Assembly (NCBI GenBank): GCA_027038555.1
Contig: JALVVX010000024.1
Location: 1-46,393 of the forward strand
Length of the DNA: 46,393 bases
Direction of reading: 5' to 3'
Source: Nautiliaceae bacterium
Lineage (GTDB): Bacteria > Campylobacterota > Campylobacteria > Campylobacterales > Nautiliaceae
Under the pieces are notes generated by a model. The model did no database searches. It saw nothing but the letters and a program-made list of their open reading frames with translations, and was not told where the DNA came from. Below are positions 1-8,955 of the stretch, piece by piece (the stretch's first letter is position 1; each line of letters opens with the position of its first letter). Made by a program: the position numbers and the translations under genes.

Positions 1-24
1 CGCTTCCCGTTTTGGGATTGAAAG
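1..24 (+). CRISPR. possible 3' end of a CRISPR repeat cut by the window edge
   Basis: The first 24 bases end in GGGATTGAAAG, a 3' end typical of many type I and type III CRISPR repeats. They contain a small palindrome, TCCC-gtttt-GGGA, as such repeats often do. Only one copy is visible, so there is no repeat-spacer periodicity to confirm it. If it is real, the array lies to the left and this is its leader-distal end, followed by an AT-rich trailer. It could equally be unrelated sequence. Confidence 0.35.
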
Positions 25-153
25 TATATTATATTTTTGTCCTTCTGTCAAGGAAATTTTGTGGTTTTTTTACGGTTTTTTTAATTTTTTTACTATAAGT
101 AATTAAAAGTCCCTAAAATTAGGGAGTTTAAAACTTAATGAAATTTGAAACTA
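25..153. other. AT-rich intergenic spacer
   Basis: No reading frame or RNA gene is recognisable. Long T runs on the + strand (about 66-98) could terminate transcription coming from the left. A short hairpin at 110-125 is listed separately. Confidence 0.5.
110..125 (-). terminator. weak hairpin downstream of the acl-pseudopilin operon
   Basis: TCCCTA and TAGGGA form a 6-bp stem with a 4-nt loop, 29 nt after the pseudopilin stop codon. On the minus strand it is followed by CTTTTAATT, an imperfect U-tract. Plausible as a weak intrinsic terminator. Confidence 0.45.
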
Positions 154-813
154 TTATTTTTTAATATATGAATATCCAGTAGGAGTAATAACAATTATTT
201 TGCTTTTATTGTTTTGAGTAATGTTTAATTCTATATTTGATGTCAATAATTTCATGTTTTTAAAAATATTACTATTATTATTATCATTTTTATTAATAAA
301 TACATTTCCATAATTGTCAAAATAGAAGTGAAAACCGTGAGAAGTTATATTATATTCTGTGCCTTTGTATTTGTAAGTAATATTTGTAATACCAAAATTT
401 GATAAATTTGCATCCCTATCCGCAGTAGAAGCACTATAATTACCGTCAATATATTTACCATTTAATGGGTTTTTAGCATAATCATTAACAGATATACTAC
501 CATTTAAATCAGAATCTGTATATACTTGAATAAAAAAATTATTGTTTGAAGTTTTTCCTATTTTTAATTGCCAAAATCTTCTAAACCATTTTTTTGATTT
601 ATTAGTTTCAATAGAAGTATTATTTTTGGGAAAAGGAATAAATTTATCATCTTTTAAAGCTAGTGAACGAGTATAGTTTAAATAATTTTTTATTACATCA
701 GATGCAACTTGAAGCCGATTATCAGGAATGGAGATATTTATACTAAAAGCAAGAATTGCAATTACTATTATAACTATGATTAATTCAAGAAGAGTAAAAG
801 AAGGCCTTTTCAA
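154..813 (-). CDS. prepilin-type pseudopilin, TTG start
   Basis: A 219-aa protein with a class III (type IV pilin-like) signal. A short basic leader MKRPS is followed by FTLLELIIV and a hydrophobic helix to about residue 24; Phe6 would be mature residue 1 and Glu10 the +5 glutamate. The residue before the cleavage site is Ser instead of the usual Gly. Ala at this position is, as I recall, common in Campylobacterota. The rest is Asn/Lys/Ser-rich and resembles a GspH/minor-pseudopilin globular domain, but I cannot assign a subtype. The start is TTG at 813. AGAAGAG lies just upstream and overlaps the aclA stop region (TAAGAAGAG), so translation is probably coupled to aclA, which ends 11 nt before. 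It would act in a type II secretion or type IV pilus/competence machine. The function within an acl operon is unknown. Confidence 0.8.
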   Translation of the reverse strand: MKRPSFTLLELIIVIIVIAILAFSINISIPDNRLQVASDVIKNYLNYTRSLALKDDKFIPFPKNNTSIETNKSKKWFRRFWQLKIGKTSNNNFFIQVYTDSDLNGSISVNDYAKNPLNGKYIDGNYSASTADRDANLSNFGITNITYKYKGTEYNITSHGFHFYFDNYGNVFINKNDNNNSNIFKNMKLLTSNIELNITQNNKSKIIVITPTGYSYIKK

Positions 814-824
814 TTTAACTCTTC

Positions 825-2675
825 TTATTTAATTTCTTCGGCTTTTTCAACTTGGTAAAGTATATCATCCCATGGATGTCTATACATAGGCATACCAAGT
901 CTTTTTTCATCAAGAACATGACCGATGAAACCTATACTTCTTCCTAAAATAAAGAAAGCATTAAGAGTACCGCTTTCAATAAATTCATTAATTTCTTCTT
1001 CTGAATAACCTAATGCTCTCCACATATCTACCATTAAAATACCTATTGTTCCGTCAACATTTAGAATTAAATTTTCTTTTTTTGAAGTGGTTTCTTTTTC
1101 AACTTCTAATGCATATTCAAGTAATGGTGTTGCAGGGAAATATTCTGCCGCATATTTTTTAAGTCCTTCAACTCTTTTATCAGGATTTCTAACTGATTTG
1201 ATTCTATGTCCGATACCAGGAATTGGAATACCTTGTTTTTTCATATATGCTAAAAATTCCTTAGGGCTCATTCCATTATCATGTGCATATTTAAAATATT
1301 TAGCGGCACCGTCAATTGCACCACCAAATCTCGGACCGATTGTTAGAAGTCCTGTTACAAGGCTCTCAACTACTGATTTACCAGCTCTTGCTGTAACTTT
1401 TGCATTATGTGCACCACTAACAGCCGGACCGTGGTCTGCAACTGTTTTGATTACAGTTTCAATAAAATTTGTTGCCCATTTAGGATATCTTTTTTTGAAC
1501 CATAATAGAGAAATAACATCACCAATACTATATCCTGTATCAGGAGTGGCAACTTGTGAAATAGGAATACCGGCATAAACTGCTTCTTCTCCTCTATCAT
1601 CACTGATAGTACATACAAAATTTCTTGGTTTTCTAATTTTACCAGCTGCAAGAGCTTTATTATAATCCTCAGGCATTGGTGGAACCACAGGTTCTTCAAT
1701 ATCTTGAATAATACCTTTACCTTTAAGCTCTTCATAAACTCCTCTAATTACATGAGGTAAATCATTAAAGTTATCAGGAACGTGAATTCCAGCTTCTTTC
1801 ATAGCTCTATTTTTAGCTTCTGCTGTTTCGGCTTCTGCATTTGCACTTGCACCTGCGTGTCCAAACTGCACACCACTGCTGAAATGTTTAGCAATAGTTC
1901 CTATACACCATCCTATTACAGGTTTAGTAATTTTACCTTCTTTAATAGCTTCAATAATTTTATATTCTTCTCTACCTCCAACTTCGCCAAGTAAAATCAT
2001 ATATTTGATTTTCGGATTTTTTTCCATTCTAAGCATATGGTCAATAAATGTAGAACCTACAAATCTGTCTCCACCGATAGCAACACCTTCTGCAATACCG
2101 TCTGCGTTTAATGCGATAATATTTGAAAGTTCGTTAAATAAACCACCACTTCTTGTAACAAGTCCTGCGCTTCCAGGTCTGTGAAGTTTTGATTTTACAA
2201 TATTTTCAATTGTTCCACCGATATTTGCAACTTTAAATGCACCGGGTGCTATCGCACCAACAGTAGCCGGTCCGATTATTGTTACAGCTTTCTCTCTTGC
2301 TTTTTTATTCATAAGTCTTGCAAGTCTTTCAGGAATACCCTCAGCTGTAATCATAATCACTCTGAATTGGTCCATATCAAGCGCTTCATTTGTTACATCA
2401 TAAGCTGTTCTAAATGATGCAAAGTTTAGAAGCACATCAGCATTCGGATGATTTTTTACAGCTTCAGCTGTACTTCTATAAATTGGAATCATCACTTCAT
2501 CAGTACCGTAAAAGAATTTTTCAAATTTGTTGTTGCTTGTCGGAGCTACGATAGCTGCAACTGATGGTTTTTCTCTTTGAATTACATAATCATAATCAAG
2601 CATTCTTTGAATTGCAGATTTATTATTATTCCAGAATATTGCCTGTGTGTCCCTTGTAAATAATTCGTTAGCCAT
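825..2675 (-). CDS. aclA: ATP-citrate lyase alpha (large) subunit AclA
   Basis: 616 aa, close to the ~610 aa of green-sulfur-bacterial AclA. With AclB it cleaves citrate with CoA and ATP to acetyl-CoA and oxaloacetate, the signature step of the reductive TCA cycle. Residues ~1-320 are a succinyl-CoA synthetase alpha-like CoA-binding/ligase part, with the phosphohistidine motif GHAGA (His273). Residues ~340-616 are a citrate-synthase-like lyase domain with GHRIKSVRNPDKRVE and a PGIGH motif. It overlaps the aclB stop by one base (TAATG) with GGAGCG as Shine-Dalgarno, so the subunits are coupled. The order aclB-aclA matches other bacterial acl operons. The citrate-lyase assignment is firm. The autotrophic role is inferred from the family. 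Confidence 0.96.
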   Translation of the reverse strand: MANELFTRDTQAIFWNNNKSAIQRMLDYDYVIQREKPSVAAIVAPTSNNKFEKFFYGTDEVMIPIYRSTAEAVKNHPNADVLLNFASFRTAYDVTNEALDMDQFRVIMITAEGIPERLARLMNKKAREKAVTIIGPATVGAIAPGAFKVANIGGTIENIVKSKLHRPGSAGLVTRSGGLFNELSNIIALNADGIAEGVAIGGDRFVGSTFIDHMLRMEKNPKIKYMILLGEVGGREEYKIIEAIKEGKITKPVIGWCIGTIAKHFSSGVQFGHAGASANAEAETAEAKNRAMKEAGIHVPDNFNDLPHVIRGVYEELKGKGIIQDIEEPVVPPMPEDYNKALAAGKIRKPRNFVCTISDDRGEEAVYAGIPISQVATPDTGYSIGDVISLLWFKKRYPKWATNFIETVIKTVADHGPAVSGAHNAKVTARAGKSVVESLVTGLLTIGPRFGGAIDGAAKYFKYAHDNGMSPKEFLAYMKKQGIPIPGIGHRIKSVRNPDKRVEGLKKYAAEYFPATPLLEYALEVEKETTSKKENLILNVDGTIGILMVDMWRALGYSEEEINEFIESGTLNAFFILGRSIGFIGHVLDEKRLGMPMYRHPWDDILYQVEKAEEIK

Positions 2676-4039
2676 TATTTCGCTCCTTTTTTATCATCTT
2701 CAAGTGCCATTCTTACAATATCAGTAATGTGTGTTTCAGGTCCAAATACTTTTATTGGAAGTCCAAGTCTTTCAGCTGCTTCTTTGATATCTTTTAAACC
2801 TTTTTCATAGTTTGGCCCACCTCTTCTTACATAAATTCTTACACCAACATCTTTCATTTTATCAGCATATTTTTCAAACGCTTGAATAATACCGGTAAAT
2901 GTTTTTGCAACATCTGTAAAGTTTGCAATAGCCCCACCGATAATTAAGATTTTATCTCTTCCCTTAGGGTCTTTTTCTCTTGTCATAAGGTCTAATACTG
3001 TTTCTGTATAAAATCTTGTCTCATCAGTTGTAGGACCACCTGAATATTCACCATAGTTTGCTAAATCTTCTACTCCCCCTGCTAAATCAGCAATTGTATC
3101 AGCGTATACAACAGACGCTCCACCACCTGCTACAAGTGTCCAAATTCTGCCTTTTGGATTAAGAACAGTTAATTTAAGTGAAGCACCGCTTTTTGAGTCA
3201 GCTTCGGCAATAGCTTTTTCTTCTGGTGATTTTTCCGGCATACCAAAAGGTGTAGGGAATTCAATATCTCCCCATTTATCTTTCATTAAAAATCCAGCTG
3301 TATCATCAAGTCTTGCAACAAGGTCAAGAAGATATACATCATTACCAACAATTACAACAGGATTTATTTCAAGATATGCGAAATTTAAATCTCTAAAAAA
3401 TTTATAGAAATTAACTGCAAAATTTGCATAAACTTCTTTTTTGTCTGCCGGAATGTCTGTCGGAATATTTTCTTTAATTAATTTTTCAATTTCTTCATCA
3501 GTGGCATCAATAGGAATTTTAACTTCTGTAACTTTATCCCAATTTTCTTCAACTTCCATACCACCGTGAGCACTCATATATAAAGCATCGTAATTTTCAT
3601 CTAAACTTGCAGCAGCAATATAATATTCTTCATCTTCACTGTGCGGTGTAAAAGGTTCAACTATGAAATAAGTAAGATAGTCTTCTTTACCTTCATCAAC
3701 CGGTTTATCACCTTCAAATTTTGAGTATACTCTTACTTTTTGACTTCTTTTATCATCAATCCATTTAGCTGCATCTTTAAGAGTAACATCTCCTGGTTTA
3801 TTAACTTTAAATAAAACCAAATCGTTTTTACCTCTTTTACCAAAAAGCATATCAGGTTTTGCAACAAGAGGTTTTTGTTTTAACCATTCATACCCAGGTT
3901 CCTCTGCTTTTTTTAAAAGTTCCTCTCCACTTTTAACAAGAACACTTTCAAATGGGTAATTTAATCCTTTGAAATATTTGTCCCAATTTTCTTTAAAAAG
4001 TCTTTTACCGTCATATTCACGTATTGGTTTTTGAGCCAT
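2675..4039 (-). CDS. aclB: ATP-citrate lyase beta (small) subunit AclB
   Basis: 454 aa, an ATP-grasp protein of the succinyl-CoA synthetase beta type and somewhat longer than the ~400 aa Chlorobium subunit. The N-terminal ~240 residues form the ATP-grasp region, with YLEINPVVIVGNDVYLLDL as the metal/nucleotide-binding end. The C-terminal part has the Gly-rich VAGGGASVVYADTIADLGG-like ligase motif and GGPTTDETRFYTE. It binds ATP and citrate and phosphorylates the active-site His of AclA. The start ATG at 4039 has AAGGAG six bases upstream. It is the first gene of the operon aclB-aclA-pseudopilin, with a promoter candidate in the 79-bp gap upstream. Confidence 0.95.
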   Translation of the reverse strand: MAQKPIREYDGKRLFKENWDKYFKGLNYPFESVLVKSGEELLKKAEEPGYEWLKQKPLVAKPDMLFGKRGKNDLVLFKVNKPGDVTLKDAAKWIDDKRSQKVRVYSKFEGDKPVDEGKEDYLTYFIVEPFTPHSEDEEYYIAAASLDENYDALYMSAHGGMEVEENWDKVTEVKIPIDATDEEIEKLIKENIPTDIPADKKEVYANFAVNFYKFFRDLNFAYLEINPVVIVGNDVYLLDLVARLDDTAGFLMKDKWGDIEFPTPFGMPEKSPEEKAIAEADSKSGASLKLTVLNPKGRIWTLVAGGGASVVYADTIADLAGGVEDLANYGEYSGGPTTDETRFYTETVLDLMTREKDPKGRDKILIIGGAIANFTDVAKTFTGIIQAFEKYADKMKDVGVRIYVRRGGPNYEKGLKDIKEAAERLGLPIKVFGPETHITDIVRMALEDDKKGAK

Positions 4040-4066
4040 TAATACTCCTTGAATTTTATTTTAAAA

Positions 4067-4075
4067 ATTGTATCA
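4067..4075 (-). promoter_or_regulatory. extended -10 promoter candidate for aclB
   Basis: On the minus strand this reads TGA-TACAAT, an extended -10 about 28 bases before the aclB start codon. No good -35 is visible. Transcription would start near 4060, leaving a short leader that contains the AAGGAG site. Confidence 0.45.
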
Positions 4076-4118
4076 TTATTAAAATTAACTTTTCTATAAA
4101 TTTTATTTATAACCTAAA

Positions 4119-5267
4119 TTATTTCCCCAAAGTGTTTAGATTTGAAACATTAATATCCAAAATCTTTTTTTTGTTGTGAAATATTGAAACTTCATTTTTT
4201 TTAATAGAATAATTTATTTTATATTTCCTTCCTTTTTTAATTCCATAAAATTCAAGGCTATTACATAAATATTTATTATTACATTTTATTTTGTTTATAT
4301 TGTGTTTTTTTAAAACAATTGCCAAGTCTTTTATAAAATAAAAACTTCCACTTAAATTTTTTGCAGGTGTATATCTATTTAGAAAAATAGCAATATCAAA
4401 TAAAATCATTGTCGAAAATAAAAAAACAAATAAAAATTTATAACATCTTCTAAATTTCGGCAATCTCACTTTATATGAATTTAAAAACACTTTTATCATA
4501 TATATCACATACGGCAATACAAAAGGCGCATAATCATCTATTTTTATTCTCTGTCTAAAAGATAAAATAATTGATAATAAAAAACTAAAACTTCCGATAA
4601 AAAATAAAATATCTTTTTTTAAAAAAAAACCTTTATAAAAAGTAAATAAAAAATATACAAAAACAAACGGAGAAAAAATTAAAATATATGTACCAAATAC
4701 ATCCAAAAAATATCCCTGTGGTTTTCCGTCAATTTTATAATTGAAATAATTTGCATTTACTGCAAGTAATAACAAAGAAAATAACAGAAGTTTGGTATCT
4801 TTTTTGTATATAGAATAAAAAATTAAAGCAAAATAAAGGGATATAAAACTATAATCTATAAACACATATATAATTAGCAACAAATATGCAAATATTCTTA
4901 ATTTTTTAAAAAAATAAACAAATATTAGTGTAAAGAAAATTAAAAAAATAGCCTTATTAATAATTACACTGGAAATTATAAATCCCGGGATAAAAATAAA
5001 AATCAAAGTCGAAAAATATTTATATTTTTCTTTTAAATAAATTTTACAAAGATTGTAAAAAACAATTAAAGATAAAAAAGAAAAAGAAATAGGCAGTATT
5101 CTTAGAGAAAAATCATTTTTAATATTAAAAACATTTATTAAAAATCGGAGTAAATAAAAACTTTCTACACTTTTTGCTTCTACAACAGAAAAAGATAAGA
5201 ATTTAACACTATACCAATATAAAAAAGTATAATATAGAAATATTACGGGCCAAAAAATATATTTCAT
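4119..5267 (-). CDS. multi-pass membrane protein, possibly GT-C/GT39-like
   Basis: 382 aa with about nine to ten hydrophobic segments up to residue ~300, then a Lys-rich soluble tail of about 80 residues ending LNTLGK. The N-terminal topology (TM1, a loop with VVEAKSVES, then a run of TMs with FIPGFIISSVIINKAIF) recalls ArnT/GT39 lipid-linked sugar transferases. However, the usual acidic DE pair is only partly kept, so this is a weak family guess. It overlaps the upstream glutamine amidotransferase by ATGA, so it is co-translated with it. There is no metabolic link to that gene that I can see. The codon content is extremely AT-rich, as is common for membrane proteins here. Confidence 0.7.
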   Translation of the reverse strand: MKYIFWPVIFLYYTFLYWYSVKFLSFSVVEAKSVESFYLLRFLINVFNIKNDFSLRILPISFSFLSLIVFYNLCKIYLKEKYKYFSTLIFIFIPGFIISSVIINKAIFLIFFTLIFVYFFKKLRIFAYLLLIIYVFIDYSFISLYFALIFYSIYKKDTKLLLFSLLLLAVNANYFNYKIDGKPQGYFLDVFGTYILIFSPFVFVYFLFTFYKGFFLKKDILFFIGSFSFLLSIILSFRQRIKIDDYAPFVLPYVIYMIKVFLNSYKVRLPKFRRCYKFLFVFLFSTMILFDIAIFLNRYTPAKNLSGSFYFIKDLAIVLKKHNINKIKCNNKYLCNSLEFYGIKKGRKYKINYSIKKNEVSIFHNKKKILDINVSNLNTLGK

Positions 5268-5830
5268 AATTTTAAAAAATTATTAATAATTTCTTTACCA
5301 TATTGACTCATTATTGACTCAGGATGAAACTGTACCCCGTATATCGGCTTATCGATAACTCTTATTGACATAATTTCATTATCATCCAAACTGTATGAAG
5401 TAGGCATTATATTTTCGGGTAAATTTTCTTTATTTATAACTAATGAATGATATCTTGTTACTTTAAAATTTTCAGGCAGTTTTTGAAAAATATCATCATC
5501 TTTTGTGATTTTTATCTGAGAGGTTTTACCATGCATTAAATTTTTTGCCCTTATTATTTCTCCTCCGAACGCATAAGCAATTGACTGATGACCAAGACAA
5601 ACACCAAGTATAGGCTTTTGAATCTTTTTGATTACATCTACACTCACTCCTGCCTCTTTCGGAGTGGAAGGTCCGGGCGAAATGATTATTTTTTCAGGAT
5701 TTAGTTTTTTAATTTCTTCCACACTCAGTTCATCATTTCTTATAACTTTTAAATTTGCACCGAGTTCAAGGCAATATTGGACTATATTATATGTAAAAGA
5801 ATCATAATTATCAATCATTAAAATCATCAA
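5264..5830 (-). CDS. anthranilate/aminodeoxychorismate synthase glutamine amidotransferase (TrpG/PabA)
   Basis: 188 aa, full length for a class I glutamine amidotransferase. It starts MILMIDNYDSFTYN and carries the oxyanion segment SPGPSTP, the nucleophile in GVCLGHQ (Cys78), and the His-Glu pair in FHPES (His169, Glu171). It supplies ammonia from glutamine to TrpE for anthranilate or to PabB for aminodeoxychorismate. No trpE or pabB is next to it, so sequence alone cannot say which, and one protein often serves both. AAGGCAG precedes the ATG at 5830. It is the first gene of a two-gene operon with the membrane protein and is divergent from metF across 49 bp. Confidence 0.9.
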   Translation of the reverse strand: MMILMIDNYDSFTYNIVQYCLELGANLKVIRNDELSVEEIKKLNPEKIIISPGPSTPKEAGVSVDVIKKIQKPILGVCLGHQSIAYAFGGEIIRAKNLMHGKTSQIKITKDDDIFQKLPENFKVTRYHSLVINKENLPENIMPTSYSLDDNEIMSIRVIDKPIYGVQFHPESIMSQYGKEIINNFLKL

Positions 5831-5879
5831 CTGCCTTTTTTATAAAAATTATATTAAAATTTCATCAAAAAGGGAATTT

Positions 5880-6776
5880 ATGTTAGTTGAAAAACTAAAA
5901 GACAAAATCATTACTCTTGAAACAACTCCTCCAAAACTTCCGACAATTGACCCTATGATTGAAAAAATTGAAAAAAGCGGTGCATTAAAGTTTATTGACG
6001 GTTTTTCTACAACTGATTGTCCGTTAAGTAAATTAAAATATAATTCGATTATTGCAGCTTTCAGATTGCAAGAAAAATTTAAAAAACCCGTAATTGCAAC
6101 TATGAGTATGAGAGATAGAAATAAAATTGCACTTCAAAGTGATTTACTTGGAGCTAATGATTTAAATATTACGAATATTTTAGCCCTAACCGGTGATCCT
6201 GCAAAAATGTCAGACCAACCAAATGTAAAAGGTGTAGTTGAAGGAAGCAGTATACTGCTTCTTGAAATAATAAGGGCTTTTAACAATGGAATGGATTACA
6301 GTGGAAAAGAATTTAAAATAAAACCTAAACCCATTACTCCTTTTGTAGTAAGTAATTCATATGCAAAAAATTTTTCTACTATTGAAAGAAAAATACATAA
6401 AAAAGTAAAAAATTATGCAAAAGCTGTAATTACTCAACCTGTATATGACTTGGAAATAGTTGATAAAATGCTTGAAATAAGAAATAAAATTAGAGATGAA
6501 TTTATTGATGAAAGAAAAGAATTTGAAATTATCTTAGGCTTTTTCCCTATGATGAATTTAAAAACTGCACAATTTTTACACTCACATGTTCCTGGTATTT
6601 ATGTACCGGATGAATGGATTGAAAAACTAATTAAAGCCCATAAAATCGGAATTGAAGAAGAAAAAAAGGTAGGTTTGGAACTTAGTAGAAATTTATTTCG
6701 AAAAATTTATAAAAAACATCCTAAAATCCATATAATGACTGCAAATAAATTTGAAATAGTAAAAGAGCTTTTTTAA
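5880..6776 (+). CDS. metF: methylenetetrahydrofolate reductase family protein
   Basis: 298 aa. The beta/alpha-barrel family signature includes an early LETTPPK (substrate/FAD Glu near residue 18), the ALTGDP motif near residue 104, QPVYD around residue 181 and GFFPMMN near 217. It reduces 5,10-methylene-THF to 5-methyl-THF for methionine synthesis. In an autotroph it may also serve C1 metabolism. AAGGGA sits four bases before the ATG. The stop overlaps the convergent TRAP permease stop in TTAA, and both stops lie in a shared hairpin. The C-terminus has Lys-rich helices. The family call is strong, but the electron donor cannot be read from the sequence. Confidence 0.88.
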   Translation: MLVEKLKDKIITLETTPPKLPTIDPMIEKIEKSGALKFIDGFSTTDCPLSKLKYNSIIAAFRLQEKFKKPVIATMSMRDRNKIALQSDLLGANDLNITNILALTGDPAKMSDQPNVKGVVEGSSILLLEIIRAFNNGMDYSGKEFKIKPKPITPFVVSNSYAKNFSTIERKIHKKVKNYAKAVITQPVYDLEIVDKMLEIRNKIRDEFIDERKEFEIILGFFPMMNLKTAQFLHSHVPGIYVPDEWIEKLIKAHKIGIEEEKKVGLELSRNLFRKIYKKHPKIHIMTANKFEIVKELF

Positions 6777-6782
6777 GCTCTT
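6763..6782. terminator. bidirectional terminator shared by metF and the TRAP permease
   Basis: Perfect inverted repeat AAGAGCTT / AAGCTCTT (8 bp) with a TTTT loop. The metF stop (6774-6776) and the permease stop (6773-6775) both lie inside it. On + it is followed by GCTTTTTG, on - by TTACTATTTC. Plausible for both directions, better on +. Confidence 0.65.
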
Positions 6783-8893
6783 GCTTTTTGCCATACAAAA
6801 ACAGCTATCCAAAGTCCCAATCCTACTAAATAAGATATATATTCATTTGGTAAGCCTAAAAATTTATGCATAATATTAGGAAGCATAAAAAAAGGTACCG
6901 CTGAGAGTAACATTAGTCTTTCAAGTATATTTGTTTTTTTAATAAGCCATCCCTGTGTTGCAGATGAAAAACTAAACATTCCAAGCATTGCTGTTAAAAA
7001 TATAATTGTAATATGTAAAGGATTTGAAATAAAACTAAATTCATTAACATCCCATTCATTTACTTTATCTATCAATAAAAGCTCTGTATTAAAGAAAAAC
7101 ATAAACGGTAAAATTGCCGTTCTGATATCATATGCGAAACCTTGAAGACCTGTTTTTATCGGATCTGATTTTGCTATACCAGCCGCCGCATAAGCCGCAA
7201 TTCCGACCGGAGGTGTATCATCGGCTAAGATACCAAAATAAAATACAAATAAGTGTGCCGCAATAGCAGGGATAATAAATCCGTTATCTTGTGCAAGTTG
7301 AAGCATTACAGGAGCTGTAAGTGATGCGACTACGATATAGTTCGCGGTTGTCGGAAGACCCATACCAAGAATTAATGAAATAAACGCCGTTAAAAGAAGT
7401 ACTATTAAAATATTTCCATTTGATAAAGCATCAATAACATCTAATAATACCTGACCGATTCCGGTTAAAGTAATACTTCCTACCACTATACCTGCAATTG
7501 CAGTTGCAAGTGCAATTGGAACCATATTTCTTGCACCGTTTACCATACCGTGAAATATATCAATAAATCCTTGTAAAAAATCATTTTTGTTTAATTTTCT
7601 TTTATCAATAAAAAGTGCTTTAAAAGGATATTGAATAATCATAATAACCATCAATAACCAAATTGCACTAAATGCCGCCATTTGAGCTGACTGTCTTAGT
7701 ACAATCAGTACATACATCAGATAAATTACAGGAATTAAGTAATGAAGACCGCTGATAAACGTTTCCCATTTAGGAGGAAGTCTGCTTGGGTCTTCACCTT
7801 TAAGCCCCAATTTTTTAGCTTCAAGGTGAACAATATAAAATAAAGCCAGATAACTAACAACTGCGGGAATTGCTGCTGCAATAACAACATCCGTATAACT
7901 AAGCCCAAGAAATTCTGCAATAATAAAAGCAGCAGCACCCATAACAGGTGGCATCAACTGACCGTTTGTAGAAGCGGCGACTTCAATAGCTGCGGCTTTT
8001 TCAGGAGGAAATCCGGCTTTTTTCATAAGAGGAATGGTAAATACACCCGTTGTTACCACATTTGCGGTCGAACTTCCACTAATAATACCTGTCAAACCAC
8101 TTGCTACAACACTTGCTTTTGCAGGACCTCCGCTATATTTCCCAAGAAAGGCATATGCAAGTTTTATAAAATATTCCCCGGCTCCTGCTCTTTCAAGCAA
8201 AGCTCCAAAAAGTACAAACAAGAATACAAATCCGGCAGATACACCAAGAGGTACACCGAAAATTCCCTCAGTTGTCAAATACATCTGAGAAATAATTTTC
8301 TCCCAGCTTGCAGGTTTATGGGATATTATATCGGGCATCAAATCCCCGAATTTATCATAAATTAAAAATAAAATCGCAACTGCACTCAGCGCAAATCCAA
8401 TAACCCTTCTTCCAGCTTCAAGTAAAATCACCATAAAAACGGCGCCTATTACAAAATCTCTTAATAAATATTCCCCGGGTCTGTTTGAGAGACCTACATA
8501 ATCAATTGCAATATATGCTGCGCCAAATCCTCCTATTATGGCCAATATCCAGTCATACCACGGTATTTTTTTAAGATATTTTTCTTTTTTAAAAATAGGA
8601 TAAATTAAAAATGCCAAAACCATTGCAAATGCTAAATGTATACTTCTTACAATTGTTGAATTTACAGGAAAATAGCTCACATACAGCTGATAAAGCGACC
8701 AGGCAAAAGCAATACCGGATATTAACCAATAATAAAAAGTATTAGGAGGAAAATTTCTCTGTCCTTCCAGTTCTGTTAATATCTTCTCTTCTAAATCTTT
8801 ATCTACTTCACACTCTTTGATTGTTTCTTTTTCAATTTCATCAATTTCTTTTTCAAAATCTTTATCTTCATTAAAAATTTCCGGTTTTGACAT
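6773..8893 (-). CDS. TRAP transporter fused permease (DctQ-DctM type), TAXI system
   Basis: 706 aa. Residues 1-45 are a charged cytosolic head rich in Glu, Asp and Lys. About 46-190 is a DctQ-like set of membrane helices. From about 200 on is the DctM-like transport domain, with GLTGIISGSSTANV, the inner motif EVAASTNGQLMPPVMG and a second motif GLPTTANYIVVASL. Such fusions work with TAXI-family binding proteins and drive uptake of dicarboxylates, amino acids or related acids with a sodium or proton gradient. The binding protein is encoded directly upstream (8961-9917). The substrate cannot be read from the sequence. The SD AAGGAG precedes the ATG and follows a 10-bp inverted repeat. Its stop overlaps metF. 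Confidence 0.93.
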   Translation of the reverse strand: MSKPEIFNEDKDFEKEIDEIEKETIKECEVDKDLEEKILTELEGQRNFPPNTFYYWLISGIAFAWSLYQLYVSYFPVNSTIVRSIHLAFAMVLAFLIYPIFKKEKYLKKIPWYDWILAIIGGFGAAYIAIDYVGLSNRPGEYLLRDFVIGAVFMVILLEAGRRVIGFALSAVAILFLIYDKFGDLMPDIISHKPASWEKIISQMYLTTEGIFGVPLGVSAGFVFLFVLFGALLERAGAGEYFIKLAYAFLGKYSGGPAKASVVASGLTGIISGSSTANVVTTGVFTIPLMKKAGFPPEKAAAIEVAASTNGQLMPPVMGAAAFIIAEFLGLSYTDVVIAAAIPAVVSYLALFYIVHLEAKKLGLKGEDPSRLPPKWETFISGLHYLIPVIYLMYVLIVLRQSAQMAAFSAIWLLMVIMIIQYPFKALFIDKRKLNKNDFLQGFIDIFHGMVNGARNMVPIALATAIAGIVVGSITLTGIGQVLLDVIDALSNGNILIVLLLTAFISLILGMGLPTTANYIVVASLTAPVMLQLAQDNGFIIPAIAAHLFVFYFGILADDTPPVGIAAYAAAGIAKSDPIKTGLQGFAYDIRTAILPFMFFFNTELLLIDKVNEWDVNEFSFISNPLHITIIFLTAMLGMFSFSSATQGWLIKKTNILERLMLLSAVPFFMLPNIMHKFLGLPNEYISYLVGLGLWIAVFVWQKARA

Positions 8894-8909
8894 CTCTGCT
8901 CCTTATACC

Positions 8910-8946
8910 TATTGAAAATAAAAATATACCATTTTCATTTTCAATA
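8910..8946 (-). repeat. 10-bp inverted repeat in front of the TRAP permease RBS
   Basis: TATTGAAAAT (8910-8919) and ATTTTCAATA (8937-8946) are perfectly complementary around a 17-nt loop. They lie between the binding-protein stop and the permease Shine-Dalgarno. In RNA this stem could protect the upstream message 3' end or tune permease translation. Confidence 0.55.
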
Positions 8947-8955
8947 AGTAAAGAA

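Noticed and set aside
1087-1578. Long open frames antisense to aclA, and similar ones opposite ileS, dnaK, guaB and lapB
   Set aside because: They are shadows of highly conserved genes, lack RBS and promoter, and their products show no family features.
4119-5267. Calling the 382-aa membrane protein a Trp or folate enzyme from its neighbour
   Set aside because: There is no catalytic motif, only an overlap with the amidotransferase gene; operon position alone does not support it.
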